DNA of 64,000 nucleotides from Marinilabiliaceae bacterium JC017 (GTDB lineage Bacteria; Bacteroidota; Bacteroidia; Bacteroidales; Marinilabiliaceae). The DNA is taken from assembly GCA_004296775.1 (NCBI GenBank), contig RHGE01000027.1:1456-65455 (forward strand), given 5' to 3'. Made by a program: the position numbers and the translations under genes. The notes beneath the pieces were generated by a model. It saw only the letters and a program-made list of their open reading frames with translations. It was not told where the DNA came from and ran no database searches. This document shows positions 26,615 to 35,917 of the stretch, one piece after another; positions within the stretch are counted from its first letter, which is position 1; each line of letters opens with the position of its first letter.

Positions 26615-27270
26615 CAGAAGATGATGAAAACCTTGGTATGTTGTTGAGGGAATACCTCCAGGCTAAGGGATATGAGACTGATCTTCTGCCAGATGGTGAG
26701 GAAGGATACAATGCCTTTATGAGTAAAAAATATGACATCTGTATTTTAGATGTCATGATGCCTAAAAAAGATGGATTTACTTTAGCTAAGGAAATTCGAA
26801 TGGTTAATACTGAAGTGCCAATTATCTTTCTGACGGCCAAATCAATGAAAGAAGATATTTTTCAAGGGTTTAAGATCGGTGCTGATGACTATATTACCAA
26901 GCCATTTAGTATGGAAGAGCTTTTGTTTAGACTTGAAGCAATATTAAGGCGTACAAAGGGAGGTAATGTAGCGCAGGAGGCCTATCAGCTAGGGAAGTTT
27001 AAGTTTGATACTCAAAAGCAACAGTTAATTGATGGAGAGAATGTCGTTAAGTTAACAACAAAGGAGTCTGAGCTACTGAAACTGTTATGTACTAATGCTA
27101 ATAAAGTACTGGAACGAAATTTTGCATTAAAAACTATTTGGGTAGATGATAATTACTTCAATGCGCGAAGTATGGATGTGTACATTACGAAGTTAAGAAA
27201 ACACTTGAAGGAAGAACCAGCTGTTGAAATCATTAATGTGCATGGAAAAGGGTATAAACTTGTGATGTAA
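26587..27270 (+). CDS. rprY: OmpR-family response regulator, RprY-like
   Basis: The 227-residue protein has a receiver domain (about 1-120) with acidic residues E11/D12/D13, phosphoacceptor D55 in CILDVMMPKKDGF (52-64), and the conserved Lys in DDYITKPFSMEELL (about 99-112). A C-terminal winged-helix DNA-binding domain follows (about 132-227), with KLTTKESELLKLLC and SMDVYITKLRKHL. It is the partner of the overlapping kinase gene. RprY in related species binds promoters of metabolic and stress genes (recalled); targets here are unknown. A strong terminator follows. Confidence 0.87.
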   Translation: MEKEYKILLTEDDENLGMLLREYLQAKGYETDLLPDGEEGYNAFMSKKYDICILDVMMPKKDGFTLAKEIRMVNTEVPIIFLTAKSMKEDIFQGFKIGADDYITKPFSMEELLFRLEAILRRTKGGNVAQEAYQLGKFKFDTQKQQLIDGENVVKLTTKESELLKLLCTNANKVLERNFALKTIWVDDNYFNARSMDVYITKLRKHLKEEPAVEIINVHGKGYKLVM

Positions 27271-27287
27271 GGAATATTTAATGATAT

Positions 27288-27320
27288 AAAAAAGCCGGTT
27301 GTAATTAACCGGCTTTTTTT
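27288..27320. terminator. Bidirectional terminator between rprY and lepA
   Basis: AAAAAAGCCGGTT (27288-27300) pairs with AACCGGCTTTTTT (27307-27319) around a 6-base loop. A-runs and T-runs on both sides make it functional for both the plus-strand two-component operon and minus-strand lepA. Confidence 0.9.
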
Positions 27321-27334
27321 ATTTGGTAGTAGTA

Positions 27335-29122
27335 TCAATCTAGTTTTAAGACAGCTAAAAAGGCTTTTTGAGGAACTTCTACGTTTCCAATTTGTTTCAT
27401 TCGTTTTTTACCTTTCTTTTGTTTTTCCAGAAGCTTTCTTTTTCTGGAAATATCTCCTCCATAACATTTTGCAGTTACGTCTTTTCGCACTGCTTTTACT
27501 GTTTCGCGTGCAATAATCTTAGCTCCAATCGCTGCTTGTATTGCGACATCGAATTGTTGGCGCGGGATAAGCTCTTTTAGTTTTTCGCACATCTTACGAC
27601 CAATCGGATATGCATTGTCAACATGCGTAAGTGAAGAAAGAGCATCAACTGGTTCGCTATTCAGAAGGATATCAAGTTTAACGAGCTTTGCAGGACGATA
27701 ACCTGTAGGATGGTAGTCAAAGGATGCATAACCTTTTGAAATGCTTTTTAACTTATCATAGAAATCAAAAACAATTTCAGCTAATGGCATGTCAAAACTT
27801 AATTCTACCCGATCAGATGTTAGGTAGTGTTGTTTGATCAATTCTCCCCGTTTGGCCATACACAACGTCATAATACTGCCAATGTATTCTGATTTTGTAA
27901 TAATCTGCGCATTGATATAAGGTTCTTCAACGCGGTCTAAAACTGTTGGAGAAGGTAGACCGGAAGGATTATATACCTCTAGGGTTTCTCCTTGCTTGGT
28001 GTAGGCAAAATAGGGAACGTTTGGAACGGTTGTAATGACGTTCATGTCAAATTCCCGGTCCAGTCGTTCTTGGATAATTTCCATGTGTAATAAGCCCAGG
28101 AAGCCGCAACGAAAACCGAATCCTAATGCGGCTGAAGATTCTGGTTCGAAAGTGAGTGAAGCATCGTTAAGTTGCAATTTTTCCATTGAAGCTCTCAGAT
28201 CTTCATAGTCATCACTGTCAATCGGGTAAACTCCTGCAAAAACCATAGGCTTTACTTCTTCGAAACCGCTGATTCTTTCTTTACATCCTCCTTTTACATG
28301 TGTGATCGTATCACCAACTTTAACTTCCTTACTAGTTTTAATGCCGGAAATAATGTAACCTACATCACCGGTACTCAAAATATCACGAGGTTCCATATCA
28401 AGGCGTAAGACACCAATTTCGTCTGCGGCATATTCGTGACCAGTTGCAAAGAATTTGACTTTATCGCCTTTTCTGATTTCGCCATTTACGACTTTGAAAT
28501 AGGCAATAATGCCTCTGAATGAATTAAACACGGAATCAAAGATCAGGCATTGTAATGGTGCTTTGGGATCTCCCACCGGCGGTTGCACGCGTTCAATTAT
28601 GGCTTCTAGTATTTCTTCAACCCCCAAGCCGGTTTTTCCACTAGCTTTTATTATCTCATCCCGATCACAACCTATCAGATCAATGATTTGATCCTCTACC
28701 TCTTCGGGCATGGCACTTGGCATGTCCATTTTGTTGAGAACCGGGATGATTGTTAAGTCGTGTTCAATGGCTTGGTAAAGATTAGATATTGTTTGTGCCT
28801 GGATACCTTGGGTCGCATCAACAATCAGTAGTGCTCCTTCACATGCGGCAATTGATCTCGATACCTCATAGGAAAAGTCAACGTGTCCCGGTGTGTCGAT
28901 CAGGTTTAATACAAATTTTTCACCCTTGTATTCATGGGCCATTTGGATCGCGTGGCTTTTTATTGTGATGCCTCTTTCTCTCTCAAGTTCCATATCATCC
29001 AGAACCTGCTCCTGTAACTCTTTTCCCGATACGGTCTTTGTAAATTCCAACAATCTATCGGCTAATGTGCTCTTTCCGTGATCAATGTGGGCAATGATGC
29101 AAAAGTTCCTGATTCGTTCCAT
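27335..29122 (-). CDS. lepA: Elongation factor 4 (LepA)
   Basis: LepA/EF4 is a ribosome-binding translational GTPase that affects elongation or initiation under stress. The 595-residue product has the G1 motif AHIDHGKST (about 10-18), G3 DTPGHVDF (about 76-83) and G4 NKMD (about 130-133). Domains II to IV follow, and the LepA-specific C-terminal domain contains [20 protein letters not shown] and [20 protein letters not shown] (about 547-566). The length is normal. It is transcribed alone from its own -7 box and ends at a bidirectional terminator. Confidence 0.95.
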   Translation of the reverse strand: MERIRNFCIIAHIDHGKSTLADRLLEFTKTVSGKELQEQVLDDMELERERGITIKSHAIQMAHEYKGEKFVLNLIDTPGHVDFSYEVSRSIAACEGALLIVDATQGIQAQTISNLYQAIEHDLTIIPVLNKMDMPSAMPEEVEDQIIDLIGCDRDEIIKASGKTGLGVEEILEAIIERVQPPVGDPKAPLQCLIFDSVFNSFRGIIAYFKVVNGEIRKGDKVKFFATGHEYAADEIGVLRLDMEPRDILSTGDVGYIISGIKTSKEVKVGDTITHVKGGCKERISGFEEVKPMVFAGVYPIDSDDYEDLRASMEKLQLNDASLTFEPESSAALGFGFRCGFLGLLHMEIIQERLDREFDMNVITTVPNVPYFAYTKQGETLEVYNPSGLPSPTVLDRVEEPYINAQIITKSEYIGSIMTLCMAKRGELIKQHYLTSDRVELSFDMPLAEIVFDFYDKLKSISKGYASFDYHPTGYRPAKLVKLDILLNSEPVDALSSLTHVDNAYPIGRKMCEKLKELIPRQQFDVAIQAAIGAKIIARETVKAVRKDVTAKCYGGDISRKRKLLEKQKKGKKRMKQIGNVEVPQKAFLAVLKLD

Positions 29123-29164
29123 ATAATAAAGTTCAAACTACTGATATTCAGTTTTCTATTTTTT

Positions 29165-29200
29165 ACCTAAAAACCTCTTTCGGTTTAGGTTGCAAAGATA
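29165..29200 (-). promoter_or_regulatory. lepA promoter -7 box and adjoining leader hairpin
   Basis: On the minus strand TATCTTTG (plus 29193-29200) is a perfect TAnnTTTG match, but no good TTTG lies 19 bases upstream. Immediately downstream the sequence can fold: ACCTAAACC (plus 29182-29190) pairs with GGTTTTTAGGT (plus 29165-29175) around a short purine loop, with two extra bases. This would form at the very 5' end of the lepA message, about 45 bases before the start codon. Confidence 0.5.
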
Positions 29201-29400
29201 CTCATTTCCATAGATTTTGAATGTTCTTTATTGGCAGTAGAAGCCATATTTTCACGATGATTTATATGTGAATGCCCAGTTTTTTAACTTTGTTATTCGG
29301 GGTGCATCATTGTGTTACTGCGGATAATTAGAATCAATACGGTGGCTGAGACGATAAATATTCGTAATTTCGAATGTCCAATAGGATTAAATATTCTTTT

Positions 29401-30369
29401 ATGCGAAAAACATTGGTAACCGGATGTGCCGGTTTCATTGGATCTCATTTATGTGAGGCTTTACTGGATAAGGGTTTTGAAGTAACAGGGATCGATAATT
29501 TTGATCCTTTCTATGATAAGAGTTATAAGCTTTCAAATCTGATAACTGCCAGAAAAAATAGTCATTTTGTTTTTTATGAGGAGGATCTCCTTAACTATGA
29601 TCGGATAGCTTCTATCTTTAAGGGGCATGATGTTGTTATTCATTTGGCCGGAAAAGCCGGAGTGAGACCATCTATTTTGGATCCTCAGGCATATATTGAT
29701 AATAATATTAGCGCTACCCGAAATGTGCTTGATGCCATGCGGGAAGCTGGTATTTTTAAGTTGTTGTTTGCTAGTTCTTCTTCAATATATGGGAATAATC
29801 CTCATACGCCATGGCATGAATCACTAGATGTTAATAATCCAATATCTCCTTATGCTTTTTCCAAAAAAGGTTGTGAATTATTAAATCACACCTATCATCA
29901 TTTGTATGGTATTGATATTCTTAATTTGCGTTTCTTCACTGTATTCGGACCACGGCAACGTCCGGATTTGGCGATTCACAAATTTTTTAAGAAGTTCTAC
30001 AGAGACGAACCTATTAGCATGTATGGTGACGGGGATAGCGCTCGTGATTACACTTTTGTCTCGGATACAGTACAGGGAATTCTTGGCGCGTTGGATTATG
30101 TATTGTATAAGGAGAATGTGTTTGATGTTGTTAACCTGGGACATCATCATCCTGTGAAACTGATCGATTTAATTAATGCCATTGGAGAAGTAGTGGGTAA
30201 GAAGCCTCGAATTGATCAGCTGCCTATGCAGCCTGGTGATGTTGACATCACTTATGCTGATATTTCAAGAGCGAAAGAGTTATTTGATTATCATCCCGTG
30301 GTTACGTTGAAGGAGGGATTGCAAGCATTTGAGAAATGGTTTTTTAGTAATCCGGATTTTTTGAAATGA
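29401..30369 (+). CDS. NAD-dependent sugar-nucleotide epimerase/dehydratase
   Basis: The 322-residue protein is an extended short-chain dehydrogenase. The N-terminal NAD-binding motif is TGCAGFIGSHLCEALL (about 6-21), DNFDPFYDKSYK follows, then IHLAGKAGVRPSI, SSSSIYGNNPHTPW, and the catalytic Tyr-x3-Lys in SPYAFSKKGCEL. The segment FTVFGPRQRPDLAIHKFFK (about 171-189) is typical of UDP-glucuronate 4-epimerases and relatives, so that is my best guess; UDP-glucose 4-epimerase or a dehydratase cannot be excluded. The start at 29401 (MRKTLVTG) fits the family; an upstream in-frame ATG at 29374 adds nine residues. It probably serves surface-polysaccharide synthesis and is monocistronic. Confidence 0.82.
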   Translation: MRKTLVTGCAGFIGSHLCEALLDKGFEVTGIDNFDPFYDKSYKLSNLITARKNSHFVFYEEDLLNYDRIASIFKGHDVVIHLAGKAGVRPSILDPQAYIDNNISATRNVLDAMREAGIFKLLFASSSSIYGNNPHTPWHESLDVNNPISPYAFSKKGCELLNHTYHHLYGIDILNLRFFTVFGPRQRPDLAIHKFFKKFYRDEPISMYGDGDSARDYTFVSDTVQGILGALDYVLYKENVFDVVNLGHHHPVKLIDLINAIGEVVGKKPRIDQLPMQPGDVDITYADISRAKELFDYHPVVTLKEGLQAFEKWFFSNPDFLK

Positions 30370-30382
30370 AAACACAAATATA

Positions 30383-30406
30383 AAAGGGGGCTGATCGGCC
30401 CCCTTT
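30383..30406. terminator. Bidirectional terminator between epimerase gene and groEL
   Basis: AAAGGGGGC (30383-30391) pairs perfectly with GCCCCCTTT (30398-30406) around a 6-base loop. It lies between convergent genes and serves the plus-strand epimerase and the minus-strand groES-groEL operon. Confidence 0.8.
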
Positions 30407-30430
30407 CTATTAATTCAATGTAAAATGTTA

Positions 30431-32098
<1,668 letters not shown>

Positions 32099-32102
32099 TT
32101 AA

Positions 32103-32381
32103 TTAAGCAATGTACAAAACATCTGACTGTGAAATTAACAGGTAATCCATGCCATCGATGGACAGTTCTGTGCCTGCATATTTTCCGTAAAGCACGATGT
32201 CGCCAGCTTTAACTTCCATTGGCTCATCTTTTTTTGCAGCACCTACCAAAACAACCTGACCTTGTAAAGGCTTTTCTTTGGCTGAATCAGGAATTATGAT
32301 ACCACTAGAAGTTTTCTCCTCAGCCGGTTGTGGCTTTACCAATATTTTTCCGGCAAGAATTTTACCTTTAAGCTCTGACAT
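32103..32381 (-). CDS. groS: Co-chaperonin GroES (10 kDa)
   Basis: GroES is the heptameric lid of GroEL. The 92-residue product contains ILVKPQPAEEKTSSGIIIPD (about 14-33), which includes the flexible mobile loop that contacts GroEL, and ends in the conserved DYLLISQSDVLYIA region. It is first in the groES-groEL operon and is preceded by a near-perfect Bacteroidota promoter at 32447-32477. Confidence 0.97.
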   Translation of the reverse strand: MSELKGKILAGKILVKPQPAEEKTSSGIIIPDSAKEKPLQGQVVLVGAAKKDEPMEVKAGDIVLYGKYAGTELSIDGMDYLLISQSDVLYIA

Positions 32382-32446
32382 ATCTTCAGCTATTTAAACG
32401 ATTAAACAATTAAATTTTACGACTAACACTTTTTCATAAAGCATGC

Positions 32447-32477
32447 CAAAATTAATGATAGCCTAAAAAGTGTCAAA
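32447..32477 (-). promoter_or_regulatory. groES-groEL promoter
   Basis: On the minus strand TTTG (plus 32474-32477) is followed, after exactly 19 bases, by TAATTTTG (plus 32447-32454), a full match to the Bacteroidota promoter TTTG-(19)-TAnnTTTG. The leader to groES is about 60 bases. No CIRCE element (TTAGCACTC-N9-GAGTGCTAA) is visible here. Confidence 0.8.
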
Positions 32478-32559
32478 ATTTCATGAAAAACCAGGTGTTT
32501 GGAAAGCGGAGTCTGACGAAAGCGGGATGTAAATAATGATGTATCTGAAAATCATATAA

Positions 32560-32602
32560 AAAAAGGAGTGTCAGTATGTATGACATACTGACACTCCTTT
32601 TT
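32560..32602. terminator. Very strong terminator between secG and groES
   Basis: A 20-base arm (32560-32579) pairs perfectly with 32583-32602 around a 3-base loop; the G/C-rich core is GGAGTGTCAGTATGT with its complement. A/T-runs at both ends make it bidirectional. It separates the secG run from groES-groEL. Confidence 0.9.
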
Positions 32603-32620
32603 ATGCGGTGTAAATGATTT

Positions 32621-32977
32621 CTAGTTTTGTCCTTCTGTGGTTTCCTCAGGAGTGCTTGTTGCGTTCTGAGGCATTGGGAATGCTGGTTCTTGTTGTGGTG
32701 GCGCAATGTTTTCAATTTGCTGCTCATCAATGATAGAACCATTTCTTTCTTCAGCTTTGGGTAATGCCATAACAGCAACAAATGCCAAAACAAACAAGGT
32801 ACCTGCTAATGTCCAGGTTGCTTTTTCCAGAAAATCGGTTGTTTTACGTACTCCCATAACCTGGTTAGAAGATGAGAAATTGGATGCTAAACCTCCGCCT
32901 TTGGAGTTTTGAACCAATACTATTAAAATCAGTAATATACTTACCAGAATAACCAGGATCGAAACAAATGAATACAT
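32621..32977 (-). CDS. secG: Preprotein translocase subunit SecG
   Basis: SecG is the small accessory subunit of the SecYEG channel. The 118-residue product has a first transmembrane helix (about 3-23), the conserved LVQNSKGGGLASNFSSSNQ loop (about 22-40), and a second helix (about 54-74), then an acidic, Pro/Gln/Thr-rich C-terminal extension (about 75-118) common in Bacteroidota SecG. It is last in a minus-strand run that starts with the sigma-54 activator. The gap to the upstream gene is 11 bases, supporting co-transcription. Confidence 0.9.
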   Translation of the reverse strand: MYSFVSILVILVSILLILIVLVQNSKGGGLASNFSSSNQVMGVRKTTDFLEKATWTLAGTLFVLAFVAVMALPKAEERNGSIIDEQQIENIAPPQQEPAFPMPQNATSTPEETTEGQN

Positions 32978-32988
32978 ATTTCTATGAT

Positions 32989-33945
32989 TTATTGATTATT
33001 AATTAATTTTTCAATCTCTTTTATGCGGTTCGCAAAGTAAACATTTTTTTCGGGATATTTCAAACGTAACTTTTGGAATATGTTGATGGCCTTGTTGTAA
33101 TGTTTTTGTTTTAAATAAATGGAGGCAAGTGTTTCGGTCATCAGATCTTCGCTGTAATTAGAGCTTTGTTCACTAATATCCTTTTGCTCAATTGTCTCCT
33201 TTGGATGTGTGGGGACAATCTTGGGTTGTTCAAGATTTAAAAAGTTATCAATGATTTGATTCTTTCTTTTTTGAAGCGGCTTAGAAACAGGTGCATCAGC
33301 AACAATATTTTGTTTTCGAATGACGCCTAACCAATCGGAGAAGGAGCGGTTTTCTTCGAAACTTACTTTTTTAGGTGTGGATTCTAATAAATAGCCTGAA
33401 GTATCCGGTAAGTCGATTTTGGGAAAATGTCTCTTGCTGGTTTGGCTGGGTGCTGGTTTCGCCGGTTGCCTTTTCGATAAGTATGAGAAATCTATGGCGG
33501 TACCATCTAATGCCTCTGTTGTTTCTTCGACTTCAAAAAAATCATTCACCGCTTTCGCTTTGCTGGTTACCGCAGTAGTCGAGCTGGTTATATCAATATT
33601 ACTTTCTGCCTTTTCTTCTTTGATGGTATCGGTCTTTATCTCCAGCTCAATTGCCTCAGCTGTTGATTGTGGTATCAATTCTTTTGGTTTATATGCTTTG
33701 GTAGGTGACTTGGTGTGATTGTTTATCAGATTATACAAGTGCGCCCGATCATGAATATGGACGGCTGCAATGCGTAACTCCGCATTGTACCTGATATTAT
33801 CTGTGGTGTGCAGGTTTTTGACCAATAACATGCGGGCTGCTTGAAAATAAGGATACTCATCAACCACTTCCTGCAGTGGTTGACGGGTATCCTCACAAAG
33901 ATCTTCAGGATGATTAATAAGGTTGAAAAACTGTTGTCTGTTCAT
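32989..33945 (-). CDS. Conserved hypothetical protein with C-terminal TPR-like segment
   Basis: The 318-residue protein is not one I can name. The N terminus (QQFFNLINHPEDLCEDTRQP, then EYPYFQAARMLLVKNLH) is soluble and helical; the middle (about 90-250) is low-complexity and charged; the last 50 residues, DLMTETLASIYLKQKHYNKA and onward, resemble a single tetratricopeptide repeat. There is no signal peptide or membrane helix. It lies between lptE and secG, an arrangement I recall from other Bacteroidales, so it may be an envelope-associated cytoplasmic factor (inference). I use ATG at 33945; an in-frame TTG at 33963 overlaps the lptE stop. Confidence 0.7.
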   Translation of the reverse strand: MNRQQFFNLINHPEDLCEDTRQPLQEVVDEYPYFQAARMLLVKNLHTTDNIRYNAELRIAAVHIHDRAHLYNLINNHTKSPTKAYKPKELIPQSTAEAIELEIKTDTIKEEKAESNIDITSSTTAVTSKAKAVNDFFEVEETTEALDGTAIDFSYLSKRQPAKPAPSQTSKRHFPKIDLPDTSGYLLESTPKKVSFEENRSFSDWLGVIRKQNIVADAPVSKPLQKRKNQIIDNFLNLEQPKIVPTHPKETIEQKDISEQSSNYSEDLMTETLASIYLKQKHYNKAINIFQKLRLKYPEKNVYFANRIKEIEKLINNQ

Positions 33946-33956
33946 AGGAATTACTA

Positions 33957-34466
33957 CTACCAATCTGCAAAGGCACTGTTAAAAATGTTCTCGGTCAGTT
34001 GATCAATGATCTGTTGGGTTAGTTGGTCTTCAATGGCCGTAATGTTCTCCGACGACGGATAATCCTGGTAAGCCGAGAAGGATGTTTCCCAATTGGCTTT
34101 GGGATCCTTATTATTTTTCATCCGTACTTTTACTGTTACGGTCAACCTTGTTTCGGCCGAGATGGCATCTTCCTGGATGGCCATCGGGCGAATATCATAG
34201 CCGGTAATTTCTCCTGAAAAATCCACATCACCCACACCGTTTTTTAAAATTAAGCGGGATTCATTGGTGATCCGGTCTTTTAGTGATTCGGTGAAATTTT
34301 GACTTAATGTGGGATTGATGATTGGGGCCCGGTTTTGAAAGAACTGAACCGATACCGTTTTTAAATTCTCAGGAATAGAAGCTCCGCTCATGGTCATTCT
34401 TACCGAACAGGCTGTAGTTATTACTGCGAGAGCCAGTATTATAAATATGTGTTTTAAATGCGTCAT
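33957..34466 (-). CDS. lptE: LPS assembly lipoprotein LptE (LptE/RlpB-like)
   Basis: The 169-residue product starts with a lipoprotein signal, ALAVITTACSVRM, with the lipobox cysteine near residue 20. A domain typical of Bacteroidota LptE-like proteins follows: VQFFQNRAPIINPTLSQNFT (about 45-64), LILKNGVGDVDFSGEITGYD, and a C-terminal amphipathic helix (QQIIDQLTENIFNSAF). LptE plugs the LptD barrel that inserts lipopolysaccharide into the outer membrane. It lies three bases after the sigma-54 activator gene and runs straight into the next gene, so all are likely one transcript. Confidence 0.85.
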   Translation of the reverse strand: MTHLKHIFIILALAVITTACSVRMTMSGASIPENLKTVSVQFFQNRAPIINPTLSQNFTESLKDRITNESRLILKNGVGDVDFSGEITGYDIRPMAIQEDAISAETRLTVTVKVRMKNNKDPKANWETSFSAYQDYPSSENITAIEDQLTQQIIDQLTENIFNSAFADW

Positions 34467-34469
34467 GTT

Positions 34470-35714
34470 TTAACCTTCTATCTGATACTCTTTTATTTTT
34501 CTATAAAGGGTGCGCTCTGAGATGCCTAATTCCTGGGCCGCATGTTTACGCTTGCCACTGTGTTTCTCCAGTGCTTTCTTTATCAGTTCAATTTCCTTGT
34601 CTGCTAACGAGAGTGATTCTTCAATAAACTCTTCGGTGTCCTGGATGGCATGTTCTTCGTGGGTATTTGTTGGATATGTTACCGGTGGTTTACTGGTTGG
34701 TGACATAATATCACCTTCCGTTGTTTGATATAGTTTTTGAATAATCTGGGCATGATCTGTTTGGAAATTTCCTCCTTCAGGGCCTTCCTGAAGCATTTCC
34801 AAGACCAGCTTTTTCAAATCATTCATGTCTTTTTTCATGTCGAACAGTACCTTGTATAATATTTCCCGTTCAGTGCTGAAATCAGATGATGTTTTTTTGG
34901 TGCTGTCTACAATGGCGGGTAAATTTTTACCCATGTGAAAAGGAATGTATTGCGTGAGTTTTTGCGCGTCGATATCCCTGTCCTGCTCAATTACTGATAT
35001 TTGTTCGGTGATGTTTTTCAGTTGTCGGATATTTCCCGGCCACCGGTAGCGCAAAAGCACTTCTCTGGCATCGTTGGATAGTTTTACGGCCGGCATGCGG
35101 TAGCGATCGGCAAAGTCATGGGCAAATTTTCTAAAAAGCAGGTAGATGTCGTCTGCCCGGTCGCGCAAGGGCGGAATGATAATGGGTACACTGCTTAGCC
35201 GGTAGTAGAGGTCTTCTCTGAATTTTCCTTCCTGGATGGCTTTTTCCATGACGACATTAGTGGCAGCCACCACCCTGACATCGGTTTTTAAGACTTTAGA
35301 GGAGCCTACTTTCATGAATTCGCCGGCCTCCAAAACCCTCAGTAACCTAACCTGCGTGGCCAGAGGTAATTCACCTATTTCATCCAGAAAGATGGTACCG
35401 CCGTTTGCTTCCTCGAAATAACCTTTCCGATCAGCTAAGGCACCGGTAAATGCACCTTTCTCATGGCCGAACAACTCAGAATCAATGGTTCCTTCAGGAA
35501 TGGCTCCACAATTCACGGCAATGTACGAACCATGTTTACGGGCACTGTACTGGTGAATGATTTGTGGAAACACCTCTTTCCCGGTGCCACTTTCACCGGT
35601 AATAAGTACTGAGAGATCGGTAGGAGCAACCTGCACAGCTACATCAATAGCTCGGTTTAAGCCCATTGCATTACCGATTATCCCAAATCGCTGCTTGATT
35701 TGTTGTACGTTCAT
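34470..35714 (-). CDS. Sigma-54 dependent transcriptional activator
   Basis: The 414-residue protein is a bacterial enhancer-binding protein without an N-terminal receiver. The AAA+ domain (about 10-240) has Walker A GESGTGKEVF (about 40-49), the sigma-54 contact loop GAFTGA (about 84-89), Walker B GGTIFLDEIGELP (about 104-116) and the R-finger region. A linker (about 260-370) precedes a Fis-type helix-turn-helix, KHAAQELGISERTLYRKIKE, at the C terminus. It activates RpoN-dependent promoters, and lacking a receiver it may be controlled by abundance or by a partner. It heads the lptE-hypothetical-secG run. Targets cannot be read from sequence. Confidence 0.9.
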   Translation of the reverse strand: MNVQQIKQRFGIIGNAMGLNRAIDVAVQVAPTDLSVLITGESGTGKEVFPQIIHQYSARKHGSYIAVNCGAIPEGTIDSELFGHEKGAFTGALADRKGYFEEANGGTIFLDEIGELPLATQVRLLRVLEAGEFMKVGSSKVLKTDVRVVAATNVVMEKAIQEGKFREDLYYRLSSVPIIIPPLRDRADDIYLLFRKFAHDFADRYRMPAVKLSNDAREVLLRYRWPGNIRQLKNITEQISVIEQDRDIDAQKLTQYIPFHMGKNLPAIVDSTKKTSSDFSTEREILYKVLFDMKKDMNDLKKLVLEMLQEGPEGGNFQTDHAQIIQKLYQTTEGDIMSPTSKPPVTYPTNTHEEHAIQDTEEFIEESLSLADKEIELIKKALEKHSGKRKHAAQELGISERTLYRKIKEYQIEG

Positions 35715-35917
35715 GGAATACTGAAATTTTAACAGGTTGACCTGACAAAGTTACAATTCTTATTAACTATTCAGAAAAGGGGACTGGTGAATTTTATAAT
35801 TTTAATCTGGTGGGAGAACAAAAAATAACCTGTATTTTTAATAACTAATTAGATAAAATAGTGGTGATTGATTTATTGTTCACTACTTTTCGTTGAATCA
35901 GATAATTTTACCAACCT

